From JBBSBL01 sp038251325 (GTDB taxonomy: Bacteria; Actinomycetota; Thermoleophilia; Solirubrobacterales; Solirubrobacteraceae), in NCBI GenBank assembly GCA_038251325.1, contig JBBSBL010000008.1, positions 4,160 through 68,159 on the forward strand: a DNA stretch of 64,000 nucleotides. The letters run 5' to 3'. The position numbers and the translations under genes were made by a program. Below, in pieces: positions 27,072 to 35,366 of the stretch (its first letter is position 1; each line of letters starts with the position of its first letter). Under the pieces are notes generated by a model. It saw only the letters and a list, made by a program, of their open reading frames with translations. It was not told where the DNA came from and searched no databases.

Positions 27072-28435
27072 ACCGCGGCGGCCTCGCCGGGCGCGGGTGC
27101 CGGCGTGCCCGTGCCGGCGGCGGCGCGATGTACGACCGCCCCCGCGGCGACCGTGAGCAGCACCCGCCCACGCAGGCGGCGACCGTGGAAGCAGCAGTTC
27201 TCCGCGCGGCTCGCGTAGCCGCCCTCGCCCACCACCCACTCGGCGTCGAGGTCGACGAGCGCGAGGTTCGCGGCTGCGCCCGCCTCAATCCGGGGCGCCG
27301 GCATCTCGAGCAGCGCGGCGCCGGCGGTCATCCGCTCCACCAGCACGCCGAGCGGAAGGACGCCGGGCGCAACGAGCTCGGTGTACAGCGCGGCGAACGC
27401 GGTCTCCAGGCCGGTCGTGCCCATCGGCGCCGCCTCGAACGGCACCTCCTTCTCGTGTCGCGCGTGGGGGGCGTGGTCGGTCGCGACCATCTCGATCACC
27501 CCGGACCGCAGCGCCGCGACGAGCGCCGCGCGGTCGGCCTCGGCCCGCAGCGGCGGATTCATCTTGAAGCGGCTGTCGAGCGAGGCGACCGCAGCGTCGG
27601 TCAGCGTGATGTGGTGCGGGGAGACCTCGCCGCTCACCGGCGCGCCGGCCTCGCGGGCCGCGGCGAGGGCGTCGACCGACTCGGCGCAGGAGAGGTGCTG
27701 GAAGTGAACGCGTGCCTCCTCATAGGCGGCGAGCGCCGAGTCGCGGGCGACCATCGTGGACTCCGAGACCGAGGGGATGCCGGCCAGGCCGAGCCGTGCC
27801 GAGACCGGGCCCTCGTGCATGACGCCCTCGCCCGAGAGCGAGGGATCCTCCTCGTGGAGGGCGAGGACCCCGCCGCACAGCCGCTGGTACTGCAGCGCCC
27901 GGCGCAGCATCCCGGCCGCCGCCACCGGCTTGCCGTCGTCGGTGAAGCCGAGCGCCCCGGCGTCACGCAGCTCGGCCATCTCGGTCAGCTCCTCGCCTCC
28001 CAGGCCGCGGGTGATCGCGGCGAAGAAGCCGGTCGGTACGCGCGCGTCGCGCCGCGCCGTCTCCACCAGCGCGCGCAGACCGGTCGCGTCGTCCACGACC
28101 GGGTCGGTGTTCGGCATCGCCGCCACGGCGCAATAGCCGCCGGCGGCGGCTGCCGCCGTGCCGCTCGCGAGGTCCTCCTTGTGCTCCTGGCCGGGGGTGC
28201 GGAAGTGGACGTGGGGATCGACGAAGGCGGGCAGCAGCGTGGCGCCCTCGGCGTCGACGACCTCGGCGCCGTCGGGCGCCTCGAGCGCGCCCGGGGCGCC
28301 CAGCTCGGCGATCTCCCCGTCGCGGACCAGCACGTCCTGGGGCTCGTCCAGCCCGCCGCGCGGGTCGAGCGCGTAAGCGCCGCGCAGCAGCAGCGTGGCC
28401 GGCTCGGCCGGCCGCGCGAAGCGGCGCTCGGTCAT
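27068..28435 (-). CDS. pyrC: Dihydroorotase
   Basis: Zinc amidohydrolase that cyclises carbamoyl aspartate. The 455 residues (ATG 28435) have the metal-binding FVDPHVHFRTPGQEHKEDLA, then AMPNTDPVVDD, GFTDDGKPV, ALHEEDPSL, FQHLSCAESVDAL, GEVSPHHITLT and the catalytic IEMVATDHAPHARHEKE. A C-terminal beta domain ends in GRVLLTVAAGAVVH. Length and motifs fit the class I enzyme. Both ends overlap neighbours by four bases. Confidence 0.97.
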   Translation of the reverse strand: MTERRFARPAEPATLLLRGAYALDPRGGLDEPQDVLVRDGEIAELGAPGALEAPDGAEVVDAEGATLLPAFVDPHVHFRTPGQEHKEDLASGTAAAAAGGYCAVAAMPNTDPVVDDATGLRALVETARRDARVPTGFFAAITRGLGGEELTEMAELRDAGALGFTDDGKPVAAAGMLRRALQYQRLCGGVLALHEEDPSLSGEGVMHEGPVSARLGLAGIPSVSESTMVARDSALAAYEEARVHFQHLSCAESVDALAAAREAGAPVSGEVSPHHITLTDAAVASLDSRFKMNPPLRAEADRAALVAALRSGVIEMVATDHAPHARHEKEVPFEAAPMGTTGLETAFAALYTELVAPGVLPLGVLVERMTAGAALLEMPAPRIEAGAAANLALVDLDAEWVVGEGGYASRAENCCFHGRRLRGRVLLTVAAGAVVHRAAAGTGTPAPAPGEAAAV

Positions 28436-29364
28436 GCCGCCACCGGCTCGGGGTCGGCCCCGGCCGCGCTGCCGGCCAGCAGCTCGTAGAGGACGGCCAT
28501 CCGCACCACCACGCCCGCCTCGACCTGGCGCCCGATCAGCGCCTGGGGGGAGTCGATGACCTCGGCGGAGAGCTCGACGCCGCGGTTCACCGGCCCGGGG
28601 TGCATGACGATCTGGTCCGGGCGCAGCCGATCGGCTCCGATGCCGTAGCGCGCGGCGTACTCGCGCAGCGAGGGCACGTAGGCGTCGCGCATCCGCTCGC
28701 GCTGCATCCGCAGCGCGTAGACCACGTCCGCCTCGCCGATGCGATCCAGCGTCGGCTCGACCGCGCAGCCGAGCGCGTCGCCGACGCCGCGCGGCATGAG
28801 CGTCGGCGGCCCGGCCACCGTGACCTCGGCGCCCATCCGGCGCAGCGCGATGACACCGGAGCGGGCCACCCGCGAGTGGAGCACGTCGCCGACGATCCAC
28901 ACCCGCACGCCGTCGAGCGCGCCGAGGCGCTCGCGCAGCGTGTAGACGTCGAGCAGCGCCTGGGTCGGGTGCTCGTGCTTGCCGTCGCCGGCGTTGATGA
29001 CCGAGGCCGGGGTCCAGCCCGCGACGAGGTGCGCGGCGCCGGCGTACGGGGCGCGGATGACGATCGCCGCGGGCTCGTAGGCCGAGAGCGTCGCGACGGT
29101 GTCCTTCAGGGACTCGCCCTTCTCGACCGAGGACCCGGAGGAGCGGATCGAGACGACGTCGGCCGAGAGCCGCTTGGCGGCGAGCTCGAAGGAGGACGAG
29201 GTGCGGGTGCTGGCCTCGTAGAACAGGTTCACCACGGTGCGCCCGCGCAGCGCGGGCACCTTCTTGATCTCGCGGCCGGAGACCTCGGCGAACGAGGCGG
29301 CCCGGTCGAGGATCCGCTCGATCCCGGCGCGGTCGAGGTCCTCGATCGAGAGCAGGTGCCTCAT
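28432..29364 (-). CDS. pyrB: Aspartate carbamoyltransferase, catalytic subunit
   Basis: Condenses aspartate and carbamoyl phosphate. The 310 residues start MRHLLSIEDLDRAGIERILD and have the phosphate-binding FYEASTRTSSSFELAAKRLS, SVEKGESLKDT, NAGDGKHEHPTQALLDVYT, VGDVLHSRVARS and the C-terminal MHPGPVNRGVEL. No pyrI regulatory-chain gene is present, as is usual outside the enterics. ATG 29364 overlaps the pyrR stop as ATGA. Confidence 0.98.
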   Translation of the reverse strand: MRHLLSIEDLDRAGIERILDRAASFAEVSGREIKKVPALRGRTVVNLFYEASTRTSSSFELAAKRLSADVVSIRSSGSSVEKGESLKDTVATLSAYEPAAIVIRAPYAGAAHLVAGWTPASVINAGDGKHEHPTQALLDVYTLRERLGALDGVRVWIVGDVLHSRVARSGVIALRRMGAEVTVAGPPTLMPRGVGDALGCAVEPTLDRIGEADVVYALRMQRERMRDAYVPSLREYAARYGIGADRLRPDQIVMHPGPVNRGVELSAEVIDSPQALIGRQVEAGVVVRMAVLYELLAGSAAGADPEPVAA

Positions 29365-29930
29365 GCCGCCTCGACCTCGCGGACGACGGTTCCCGGGCCT
29401 CCGCTGATCGTCACCTCGTCGATGCCGTCGAGCTCCTCCACGCGGACGTTGACCCGGTCCTCGCGGGCGGTCGGCAGGTTCTTGCCGACGTAGTCGGGAC
29501 GGATCGGCAGCTCCCGATGGCCACGGTCGGCGAGGACGGCGAGCTGGACCTTCGCCGGGCGTCCGTAGTCGAAGATCGCGTCGATCGCGGCGCGTGCCGT
29601 CCGGCCGGTGTAGAGGACGTCGTCGACGACGACGACCGTGCGGCCGTCGAGCGGGAAGTCGAGGTGGGAGGCATGGACGATCGGCCCCGCGGCGCCGCGC
29701 GTGGCGATGTCGTCGCGGTAGAAGCTGATGTCGATGTCGCCGAGCGGGACCGGCGCGCCCTGGAGCTCGCCGACCAGCACGTGCAGGCGGCGCGCCAGCA
29801 GCGCGCCGCGGCGGTGGATGCCGACGATCGCGAGTTCCCCGGCGGGGTTCTTCTCGACGATCTCGTGGGCGACGCGCACGAGGCTGCGCCGCATGTCGTC
29901 GCGGTCGAGGACGACCGTGTCGGGCTCCAA
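29361..29930 (-). CDS. pyrR: PyrR, pyrimidine operon RNA-binding regulator / uracil phosphoribosyltransferase
   Basis: A 189-residue PRTase-fold protein that senses UMP and binds pyr mRNA. It contains AIVGIHRRGALLARRL, DISFYRDDIATRG, the PRPP loop VVVVDDVLYTGRTARAAIDA and the C-terminal LADRGHRELPIRPDYVGKNL. The start is TTG at 29930, preceded by AAGGAG four bases upstream; this ribosome binding site is part of a PyrR-type RNA hairpin. It is the first gene of the eight-gene pyrimidine operon, so binding there would control the whole unit. Confidence 0.96.
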   Translation of the reverse strand: MEPDTVVLDRDDMRRSLVRVAHEIVEKNPAGELAIVGIHRRGALLARRLHVLVGELQGAPVPLGDIDISFYRDDIATRGAAGPIVHASHLDFPLDGRTVVVVDDVLYTGRTARAAIDAIFDYGRPAKVQLAVLADRGHRELPIRPDYVGKNLPTAREDRVNVRVEELDGIDEVTISGGPGTVVREVEAA

Positions 29931-29934
29931 CCTG

Positions 29935-29969
29935 CTCCTTCCTGGCCTCGCGGGACCGGGTTAAAGGAA
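29935..29969 (-). promoter_or_regulatory. PyrR-binding RNA hairpin covering the pyrR ribosome binding site
   Basis: On the mRNA the loop UCCCGCGAGG (29955-29946), closed by GG and CC, matches the PyrR recognition consensus UCCNGNGAGG exactly. A lower stem pairs UUCCUU (29969-29964) with AAGGAG (29940-29935), the Shine-Dalgarno of pyrR. PyrR binding would therefore hide the ribosome binding site, as described for mycobacterial pyr operons, rather than act by a terminator. No terminator hairpin with a U-run follows. Confidence 0.8.
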
Positions 29970-30041
29970 CGGACGAGCGGAGCGTAGCAGCGGGTCCGGC
30001 GTGGCCCCGGATCACGCCGGCGCGGGGCGCGGGGACCTCAC

Positions 30042-30989
30042 TCAGGGGCCGGGCGCGGCTCGCTCCTCCTCCCAGCGCACAAGGTGCGGCGGGCCCTGGT
30101 CGGGGAACGGGATCTCGATCGTGTCGAAGTCGCGCGGGACGACCGTGTCGGCGAAGGTCTCCCGCGCCTCGTCGCGGATCTCTCGCGCGGTGTGCCGCGT
30201 GGAGACGTGGACGAGCGCGAGCAGTCGCACCTCGGCCCGCGCCGCGAGCGCCGCCGCCTGGGTCGCCGTGGAGTGGCGCGTCTCGTGCGCGCGCTCGGCT
30301 TCGGCATGTGCGAAGGTCGCCTCGTGGACGAGCACGTCGGCGTGCGCCGCGGCCCGGGCGACCTCGGCGCACGGCGCCGTGTCGCCGCTCAGCACGAGCC
30401 GGCGCCCGGGGCGCGGCGGGCCGACGACCTGCGCCGGCTCCACCCCCGCGACGGGCTGCCCGCGCTGCAGGCGGCCGAAATCCGGGCCCGGCGCCACCCC
30501 GAGCCGCGCGGCGAGCTCGGGGTCGAAGCGACCCGGGCGGTCGGGCTCGACGATCTCGTAGCCCACCGCGCCGGCGCGATGATCGACCGCGAACGGCACG
30601 ATCTCGTAGCCGTCGCGCTCGACGACCTGGCCCGGCTCGAGCTCGTCCACGAACACCTCGTAGCGCGTGCGCCCGGCGGCGCGGGCGACGAGGTCCATGA
30701 TGCCCCGCAACCCACGCGGGCCGTGCACCGTGAGCGGGCGCCGCCGCTCGCGCAGGTCGAAGGTCTTCAGCATCCCCGGCAGGCCAAGCCAGTGGTCCGC
30801 GTGGTAGTGGGTGAAGAAGACGTCGTCGAGGTCGGCGAGCCCGGTGGAGCGCAGGAGCTGGCGCTGCGTCCCCTCTCCGCAGTCGAACAGCAGCCGCTCC
30901 CCCCCGCGTCGCAGCAGCACCGCCGGCAGGCCGCGGCGCGCGGTCGGCACCGACCCGCCGGTTCCGGCGAAGAAGAGCGAGAGGTCCAC
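30042..30989 (-). CDS. rnz: Ribonuclease Z
   Basis: Metallo-beta-lactamase-fold endonuclease that matures tRNA 3' ends. The 315 residues begin MDLSLFFAGTGGSVPTARRG and have LLFDCGEGTQRQLLRS, the metal site VFFTHYHADHWLGLPGML, VLSGDTAPC, LVHEATFAHAEAERA, the HSTATQAA histidine and the C-terminal LALVHVSTRH. These follow the RNase Z order. It is needed here because the one tRNA gene in the window has no encoded CCA. GTG 30989 is one base after the stop of the phosphoesterase gene. Confidence 0.95.
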   Translation of the reverse strand: MDLSLFFAGTGGSVPTARRGLPAVLLRRGGERLLFDCGEGTQRQLLRSTGLADLDDVFFTHYHADHWLGLPGMLKTFDLRERRRPLTVHGPRGLRGIMDLVARAAGRTRYEVFVDELEPGQVVERDGYEIVPFAVDHRAGAVGYEIVEPDRPGRFDPELAARLGVAPGPDFGRLQRGQPVAGVEPAQVVGPPRPGRRLVLSGDTAPCAEVARAAAHADVLVHEATFAHAEAERAHETRHSTATQAAALAARAEVRLLALVHVSTRHTAREIRDEARETFADTVVPRDFDTIEIPFPDQGPPHLVRWEEERAAPGP

Positions 30990-30990
30990 G

Positions 30991-31491
30991 TCAGTCGAGC
31001 CCCACGTGTTCGAACGCGATCTCGGCCGTGCTCGCGCGCACGCGCGCGGCGCCCATCGTGTGACGCGGCTGGCGGCGGCGGTCGGTGGCCGAGCCCGGGT
31101 TGAAGATCTGGAAGCCGCCGTCCGGCGCCGTCTCGTGCAGCGGGATGTGCGAGTGGCCGAAGACGACGGCGGCGGCCTCGGCGAAGCGCGCGCGCATCCG
31201 GCTCAGGCGGCCGTCGGCCGGCCCGCCGTTGTGGACGACGGCGAGCATCGCTCGCTCAACCGGGATCAGCTGCGTCGCCGGAAGCGCCGACCGCACCTCC
31301 GCGTCGTCCGCGTTGCCATGGACCGCGACCACCGGCGGGCCCAGCGCCTCGAGCACGTGGAGGACCGCGAGCGTGGAGAGGTCGCCGGCGTGCACGACGA
31401 GGTCGGCGGCGGCGCAGCGCTCGAGCGCCGCGGGCGGAATTCGCCTGCTCCCGCGCGGCAGATGGGTGTCGGAGAGGATCGCGATCTCCAC
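30991..31491 (-). CDS. YfcE/MJ0936-type metallophosphoesterase
   Basis: A 166-residue calcineurin-like phosphoesterase. Metal-binding motifs occur in order: IAILSDTHLPRG, LVVHAGDLSTLAVL, VVAVHGNADDAEVR, LAVVHNGGPAD, VVFGHSHIPLHE and IFNPGSATDRRRQPRHTMG. The length and the N-P-G-S end fit the YfcE / MJ0936 group of small phosphodiesterases. The physiological substrate is unknown. It starts at GTG 31491 and is followed immediately by rnz. Confidence 0.92.
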   Translation of the reverse strand: MEIAILSDTHLPRGSRRIPPAALERCAAADLVVHAGDLSTLAVLHVLEALGPPVVAVHGNADDAEVRSALPATQLIPVERAMLAVVHNGGPADGRLSRMRARFAEAAAVVFGHSHIPLHETAPDGGFQIFNPGSATDRRRQPRHTMGAARVRASTAEIAFEHVGLD

Positions 31492-31533
31492 GCCCCGGAC
31501 GCTACCCGGCCCTGCGCTACGCTGCCCCGGCTC

Positions 31534-31606
<73 letters not shown>

Positions 31607-31662
31607 CTGCGGGTTCGGGGTCGGGGCGTCCTCTGAGGGGACCGTCCAGCACGGAGCCCCGA

Positions 31663-32175
31663 TCAGTAGCCGCTGCTGCTCGGCGTTTTCTGCGTGGGTG
31701 CCGTCGTCGATGCCCCGCGGCCGGTCGTGACGGCGTTCCAGGTGCCGACGTCCTTGATGCCCTGGCCCTTGGCGTCCGCCGCCGTGCGATCCTGCGCGAA
31801 CGTGTAGAGCGGCATTCCCCGGAAGGTCACCTGCCGGGTGCCGTCGGGGCGCTTGATCGCGCCCAACGACGCGACGATCCCGCTCGGGGCGCCCGAGCTC
31901 GCGAGGAGCGGATGCCAGATCTTGGTGCACGACCCGGTGCAGATGAACTTGCCCGCGCCCTCGCCGCTGAGGCGGTAGAGCGTCATGCCGTGCGCGTCGA
32001 CGAGGACCGTCGTGCCGAGCGTCGGGTTCGGCGCCGTCTCGACGATCGGCGCCGCCGTGGCGGTCGTGGAGCTCGCCGTGGACTTCGTGCCGGACGAGCC
32101 GTAGCTGCGCCCGCACGCGGCCACCAGCACCGACACCGCCGCAGCCGAGCATGCCAGCGTGATGACTCTTCGCAT
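31663..32175 (-). CDS. Lipoprotein with PF03640-type secreted repeats
   Basis: A 170-residue exported lipoprotein. The signal peptide MRRVITLACSAAAVSVLVAA is followed by the lipobox cysteine (VAAC). A Ser/Thr-rich spacer leads to two copies of the short repeat seen in COG4315 proteins: VLVDAHGMTLYRLSGEGAGK with CTGSCTKIWHPLLA, and VTFRGMPLYTFAQDRTAADA with GTWNAVT. The function of this family is unknown. ATG 32175 is chosen because it begins the signal peptide; an upstream ATG at 32214 would precede it with 13 polar residues. Confidence 0.88.
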   Translation of the reverse strand: MRRVITLACSAAAVSVLVAACGRSYGSSGTKSTASSTTATAAPIVETAPNPTLGTTVLVDAHGMTLYRLSGEGAGKFICTGSCTKIWHPLLASSGAPSGIVASLGAIKRPDGTRQVTFRGMPLYTFAQDRTAADAKGQGIKDVGTWNAVTTGRGASTTAPTQKTPSSSGY

Positions 32176-32268
32176 CAGTCGCTCCTTGGTCGATGACGCG
32201 ACGCGCCTCCGCACCCAAGGACCCTCGGCGGGCTCAGATCCTTCCCGCGAGACCGTAGCACCGGGTCC

Positions 32269-33345
32269 TCAGAGGGCTCGCAGGTGATCGCGCAGGCCCA
32301 CGCCGAACGGCGTCGGGGTGCCGTGGTAGCTCGTGATCAGCGCCGGCCCGCTCCCGCACTGCCAGCCACCCGGCGACACGGCGTCCCAGGCCCAGCCCAG
32401 GTAGGAGATCCCGTGGCTGTCGGCCCAGGGCAGGAGGTCGTCGAGGTAGGAGTGCCCGCAGTCGTACTCGCCGATCTCGCCGGCGACGACCGGATGGCGG
32501 CGCGCGACCCCGGCGGTGACGCGGCGACAGGCTTCGAGGCAGGGCGACGCGAACGGGTCCGTGGGCGGGCCGTAGGTGTGGAGCGAGGCGACGATCTGGC
32601 GGGCGGGATCGCTCGGCTTGTAGCGGAGCCACTGCGAGAGGTCCCGCGAGTACGCCAGGCCGCCGACGAGGACGGGCTGGCGGGCGCCGGTCGAGCGCAC
32701 GACCCGCAGGAGGGTTCGCATTCCGGTGGCGCGATAGGCCGGGTAGTTCTGGCCCCTGATCGGCGACACGCGCCCCGGCACGACACACCCGTGCAGCCAG
32801 CAGCCCCAGCTCACGTCGTGCGGCTCGTTGTAGAGGTCGAACAGAACCCCGGGGACGCGGCGGAAGCTGGTGGCGAGCGAGCGCCAGAAGTCGGGCGTGA
32901 AGGCGGCCGAGGGCATCGGGAGCAGTTGGCGGGCGGTGCCCCGACCGGGCGCGCTGACGTGGCTCTCGAGGATCACGTAGAGGTGATTGCGTCGGAGCAG
33001 CCGCACGTACCGCGCGATGGCCAGGCGGTAGTGACGGGTCCATTTGCGAAGGCGGCCCACGCCGAGCCAGCAGCTCTCGTTGAGCGGGACCCGGACGGTG
33101 TTGATGCGCCAGCTCCGCATGGCGTCGACCGAGCGCTGGTCGTGAGGGCCGTCGAAGACGTCGCCGAAGCCGTCCGTGCACAGGTACTCGGTCCCCGAGC
33201 GGTTGACGCCGAGCAGCCGCACCACCCGGCCGTTGTCGACCAGATGGGCCCCGCTCACGTGCAGCCCCGCCGCCGCCGATGGGGCCCCCAGCAAGCTCAG
33301 CGCGGCCAGGGCGAGCAGCGCGCGGGCCAGGCGGGCGACCGTCAG
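32269..33345 (-). CDS. Secreted GH5-type cellulase-like glycosidase, probable CTG start
   Basis: About 358 residues. The N-terminus reads as a signal peptide (TVARLARALLALAALSLLGA, then PSAAAG). The (beta/alpha)8 body has LLGVNRSGTEYLC, INTVRVPLNESCWLG, the acid/base glutamate in GVLFDLYNEPHDVSWGCW, the HTYG motif (IVASLHTYGPP) and the nucleophile region in HPVVAGEIGEYDCGHSY, followed by GISYLGWAWDA. These match GH5 endoglucanases. The best signal peptide begins at CTG 33345, which overlaps the stop of the kinase gene as CTGA; GTG 33369 is an alternative that adds eight residues including Asp-Glu to the n-region. Confidence 0.86.
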   Translation of the reverse strand: MTVARLARALLALAALSLLGAPSAAAGLHVSGAHLVDNGRVVRLLGVNRSGTEYLCTDGFGDVFDGPHDQRSVDAMRSWRINTVRVPLNESCWLGVGRLRKWTRHYRLAIARYVRLLRRNHLYVILESHVSAPGRGTARQLLPMPSAAFTPDFWRSLATSFRRVPGVLFDLYNEPHDVSWGCWLHGCVVPGRVSPIRGQNYPAYRATGMRTLLRVVRSTGARQPVLVGGLAYSRDLSQWLRYKPSDPARQIVASLHTYGPPTDPFASPCLEACRRVTAGVARRHPVVAGEIGEYDCGHSYLDDLLPWADSHGISYLGWAWDAVSPGGWQCGSGPALITSYHGTPTPFGVGLRDHLRAL

Positions 33346-35303
33346 CTCGTCACCGCTCGCAGGTCGCACAGCCAGACGCGGGCGTCCGCCGGCTGGCGGG
33401 TCAGCGCAGCGGCGTAGACGCGCGTCCCTCCCGGGCCCTGCTCCTGCGCCGTGCCGCCCGCCGACGGCGACGGAACGAGCTGGCCGCAGAGCGCCGGTGC
33501 CGTGGTCTCGCCCTGCACGGCGGGGTCGAGCTCGCTCCGGTCGAGCGTCCCGTCGTAGATGCCGTTGTGGTTGTAGTCGATGCCGTGGACGACGACCACG
33601 GCGTTGTTCCTGCGAATGAAGCGGACGGTCGCCGCGCTCAGTCTGAACGTGCGCTCGTAGGTGATGTCCCCCGTCGCCGGGTAGCGCGGGAAGGCCACGA
33701 TGCTGGCATCGCTGGTGTCGCCCGTCGTGGTCAGCGACGTGCGGGGCTTGCCGTAGAACGCCAGACCGTTGGTGGTGCTGATCGCCAGTTTCCCGTTGTG
33801 CCGTCGCGCGGCGGACGCCGACGGGCACTGGCCCAGCGTGCCGGCGTGGATGTGCATCAGATGGGGTGCGTTGTTGAGCAGCCCCGTGGTGTCCAGGGTG
33901 ACGGTCGCCACGTTGCCTTTCAGTGAGACGGTCGCCTTCCCGCTGCCGGTGACGCGGTTGGTGGGCACCGGCGCCAGTTTCGCCGGCACCGCCTCGCCGA
34001 GTGACGCCTTCTTCGAAGATCCGGTCAACAGGACGACGGCGGCGATGCCGCAGGCCAGCGCGAGGCCGGCCGCCAGCGCCCATCGGTGCCTGCGGAGCCA
34101 TCCCGGGCCGCCGGAGCCGCCCTCCTCCCGTCGACCCGTATGCCCCGCTCCGCCCGGGGGCTGCGACGGAGGGGCCACGGCACCCTGCTCCTCGGCGCGC
34201 ACGGGCTCCGCGGGGCGATGCGTCGGTTCCGCGGGGGGGTGCGTGGGCTCCACGGGGGGGTGCGTGGGCTCCGCCGCGGGGGCGTGCGTGGGCTCCGCCG
34301 CGGGGGCGTGCGTGGGGTCGGCGATGAACACCTCGTCACGGCTGGCCGACGGGACCGTCATGCCGGCCGCGGCGGCCGCCAGACCGAACTGGCCGGTGGG
34401 CCCCGTGCCGGACTCCTCGACGACGCCACCCGTGAGCTTGGATCTCTGCGCGGCGATGGCCCGATGGACTGCGGCGGCGAGCTCGGAGGGCTTGGAGTAC
34501 CGCTGGTCCGGGTCCTTGGCGGTCGCGCGCGCCACCACCTCGTCGAACGCCTTCGCGAGGTCAGGGCGCTTCATGCTTGGCGGGGGCGGTGCGTCGGTCA
34601 CGTGCGCCCACAACTTGGCGACGTCGGCGTCCCTGGGGAAGGTGACGGTGCCGGTGAGCATCTCGTAGAGCACACAACCCAGGGAGTAGACGTCGGTGCG
34701 GCCGTCAACGCTCCCGGACTGGATCTGCTCGGGCGCGACGTAGTCCGGCGTTCCGACCCAGGTCCCGGTGCGGGTGAGACTGCCCTCGGATCCCAATCGC
34801 TTCGTGAGCCCGAAGTCGGTGAGATAGACGTGCTCGTGCTCGCCCTCGCCGCTGATCAAGATGTTGGCCGGCTTGACATCGCGGTGCACCAAGCCGCTGC
34901 CATGCGCGGCATCGAGCGCATCGGCGACCTGGGTGATGATTCGCTCGATCTGGTCCATGGCCAGCGGGCCCCGGTCGATGAGCTCGCGGAGGTTGGTGCC
35001 CGGCACCAGGCGCATCGCCAGGTAGAGGACGCCGTCGAACTCCCCGCCGCGGTGAATGGGCACGATGTTCGGATGCTCGAGCGAAGCCGCCAGCCGGGCT
35101 TCGGACTTGAAGCGCGCGACCGCCTCCGCGTTCTGGGTGTACTCGGGCGCGATGATCTTCAGCGCCACCGTCCGATCCAGGTCCACATCGGTGGCCTTGT
35201 AGACGACACCCATCCCGCCACGGGCGAGCAGCCCTTCGATGCGGTAGCCCGCGAACAGCGAGCCGACCTCGAGTCGCTGGAAGTGTTCGGTGGCCTCACC
35301 CAC
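33342..35303 (-). CDS. PknB-type Ser/Thr kinase with extracellular CHRD-like domain
   Basis: A 653-residue membrane kinase. The kinase domain (residues 18-280) has GYRIEGLLARGGMGVVYKAT, ALKII, the catalytic loop GLVHRDVKPANILI, YLTDFGLTKRLG and GTPDYVAPEQI. A Pro-Thr-His repeat linker follows, then a transmembrane helix (WALAAGLALACGIAAVVLLT). The outer part contains LLNNAPHLMHIHAGTLGQCP and VVVVHGIDYNHNGIYDG, a pattern like CHRD domains. It is probably a sensor kinase. The gene uses GTG 35303 and is followed by the GH5 gene with a four-base overlap. Confidence 0.92.
   Translation of the reverse strand: MGEATEHFQRLEVGSLFAGYRIEGLLARGGMGVVYKATDVDLDRTVALKIIAPEYTQNAEAVARFKSEARLAASLEHPNIVPIHRGGEFDGVLYLAMRLVPGTNLRELIDRGPLAMDQIERIITQVADALDAAHGSGLVHRDVKPANILISGEGEHEHVYLTDFGLTKRLGSEGSLTRTGTWVGTPDYVAPEQIQSGSVDGRTDVYSLGCVLYEMLTGTVTFPRDADVAKLWAHVTDAPPPPSMKRPDLAKAFDEVVARATAKDPDQRYSKPSELAAAVHRAIAAQRSKLTGGVVEESGTGPTGQFGLAAAAAGMTVPSASRDEVFIADPTHAPAAEPTHAPAAEPTHPPVEPTHPPAEPTHRPAEPVRAEEQGAVAPPSQPPGGAGHTGRREEGGSGGPGWLRRHRWALAAGLALACGIAAVVLLTGSSKKASLGEAVPAKLAPVPTNRVTGSGKATVSLKGNVATVTLDTTGLLNNAPHLMHIHAGTLGQCPSASAARRHNGKLAISTTNGLAFYGKPRTSLTTTGDTSDASIVAFPRYPATGDITYERTFRLSAATVRFIRRNNAVVVVHGIDYNHNGIYDGTLDRSELDPAVQGETTAPALCGQLVPSPSAGGTAQEQGPGGTRVYAAALTRQPADARVWLCDLRAVTS
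34210..34320 (-). repeat. PTH-x-PAE tandem repeat in kinase linker
   Basis: Five consecutive repeats of 7-8 codons encode EPTHAPAA- and EPTHPPAE-like units between the kinase domain and the membrane helix. The DNA carries two G7 runs. The histidines and prolines suggest an extended juxtamembrane stalk. Confidence 0.8.
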
Positions 35304-35366
35304 GATGCCGCACCATCGGCCCCATGCTATCCGCTGGGCGAACGACGCGGGGGCGACCGGAGCGGG

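Noticed and set aside
31607..31662. Terminator after the tRNA-Arg gene
   Set aside because: GTCCTC and GGGGAC can pair only with a mismatch and no T-run follows.
34210..34320. CRISPR-like array in the kinase linker
   Set aside because: The repeats are short, contiguous, in frame and encode a Pro-Thr-His stalk; there are no spacers and no cas genes nearby.
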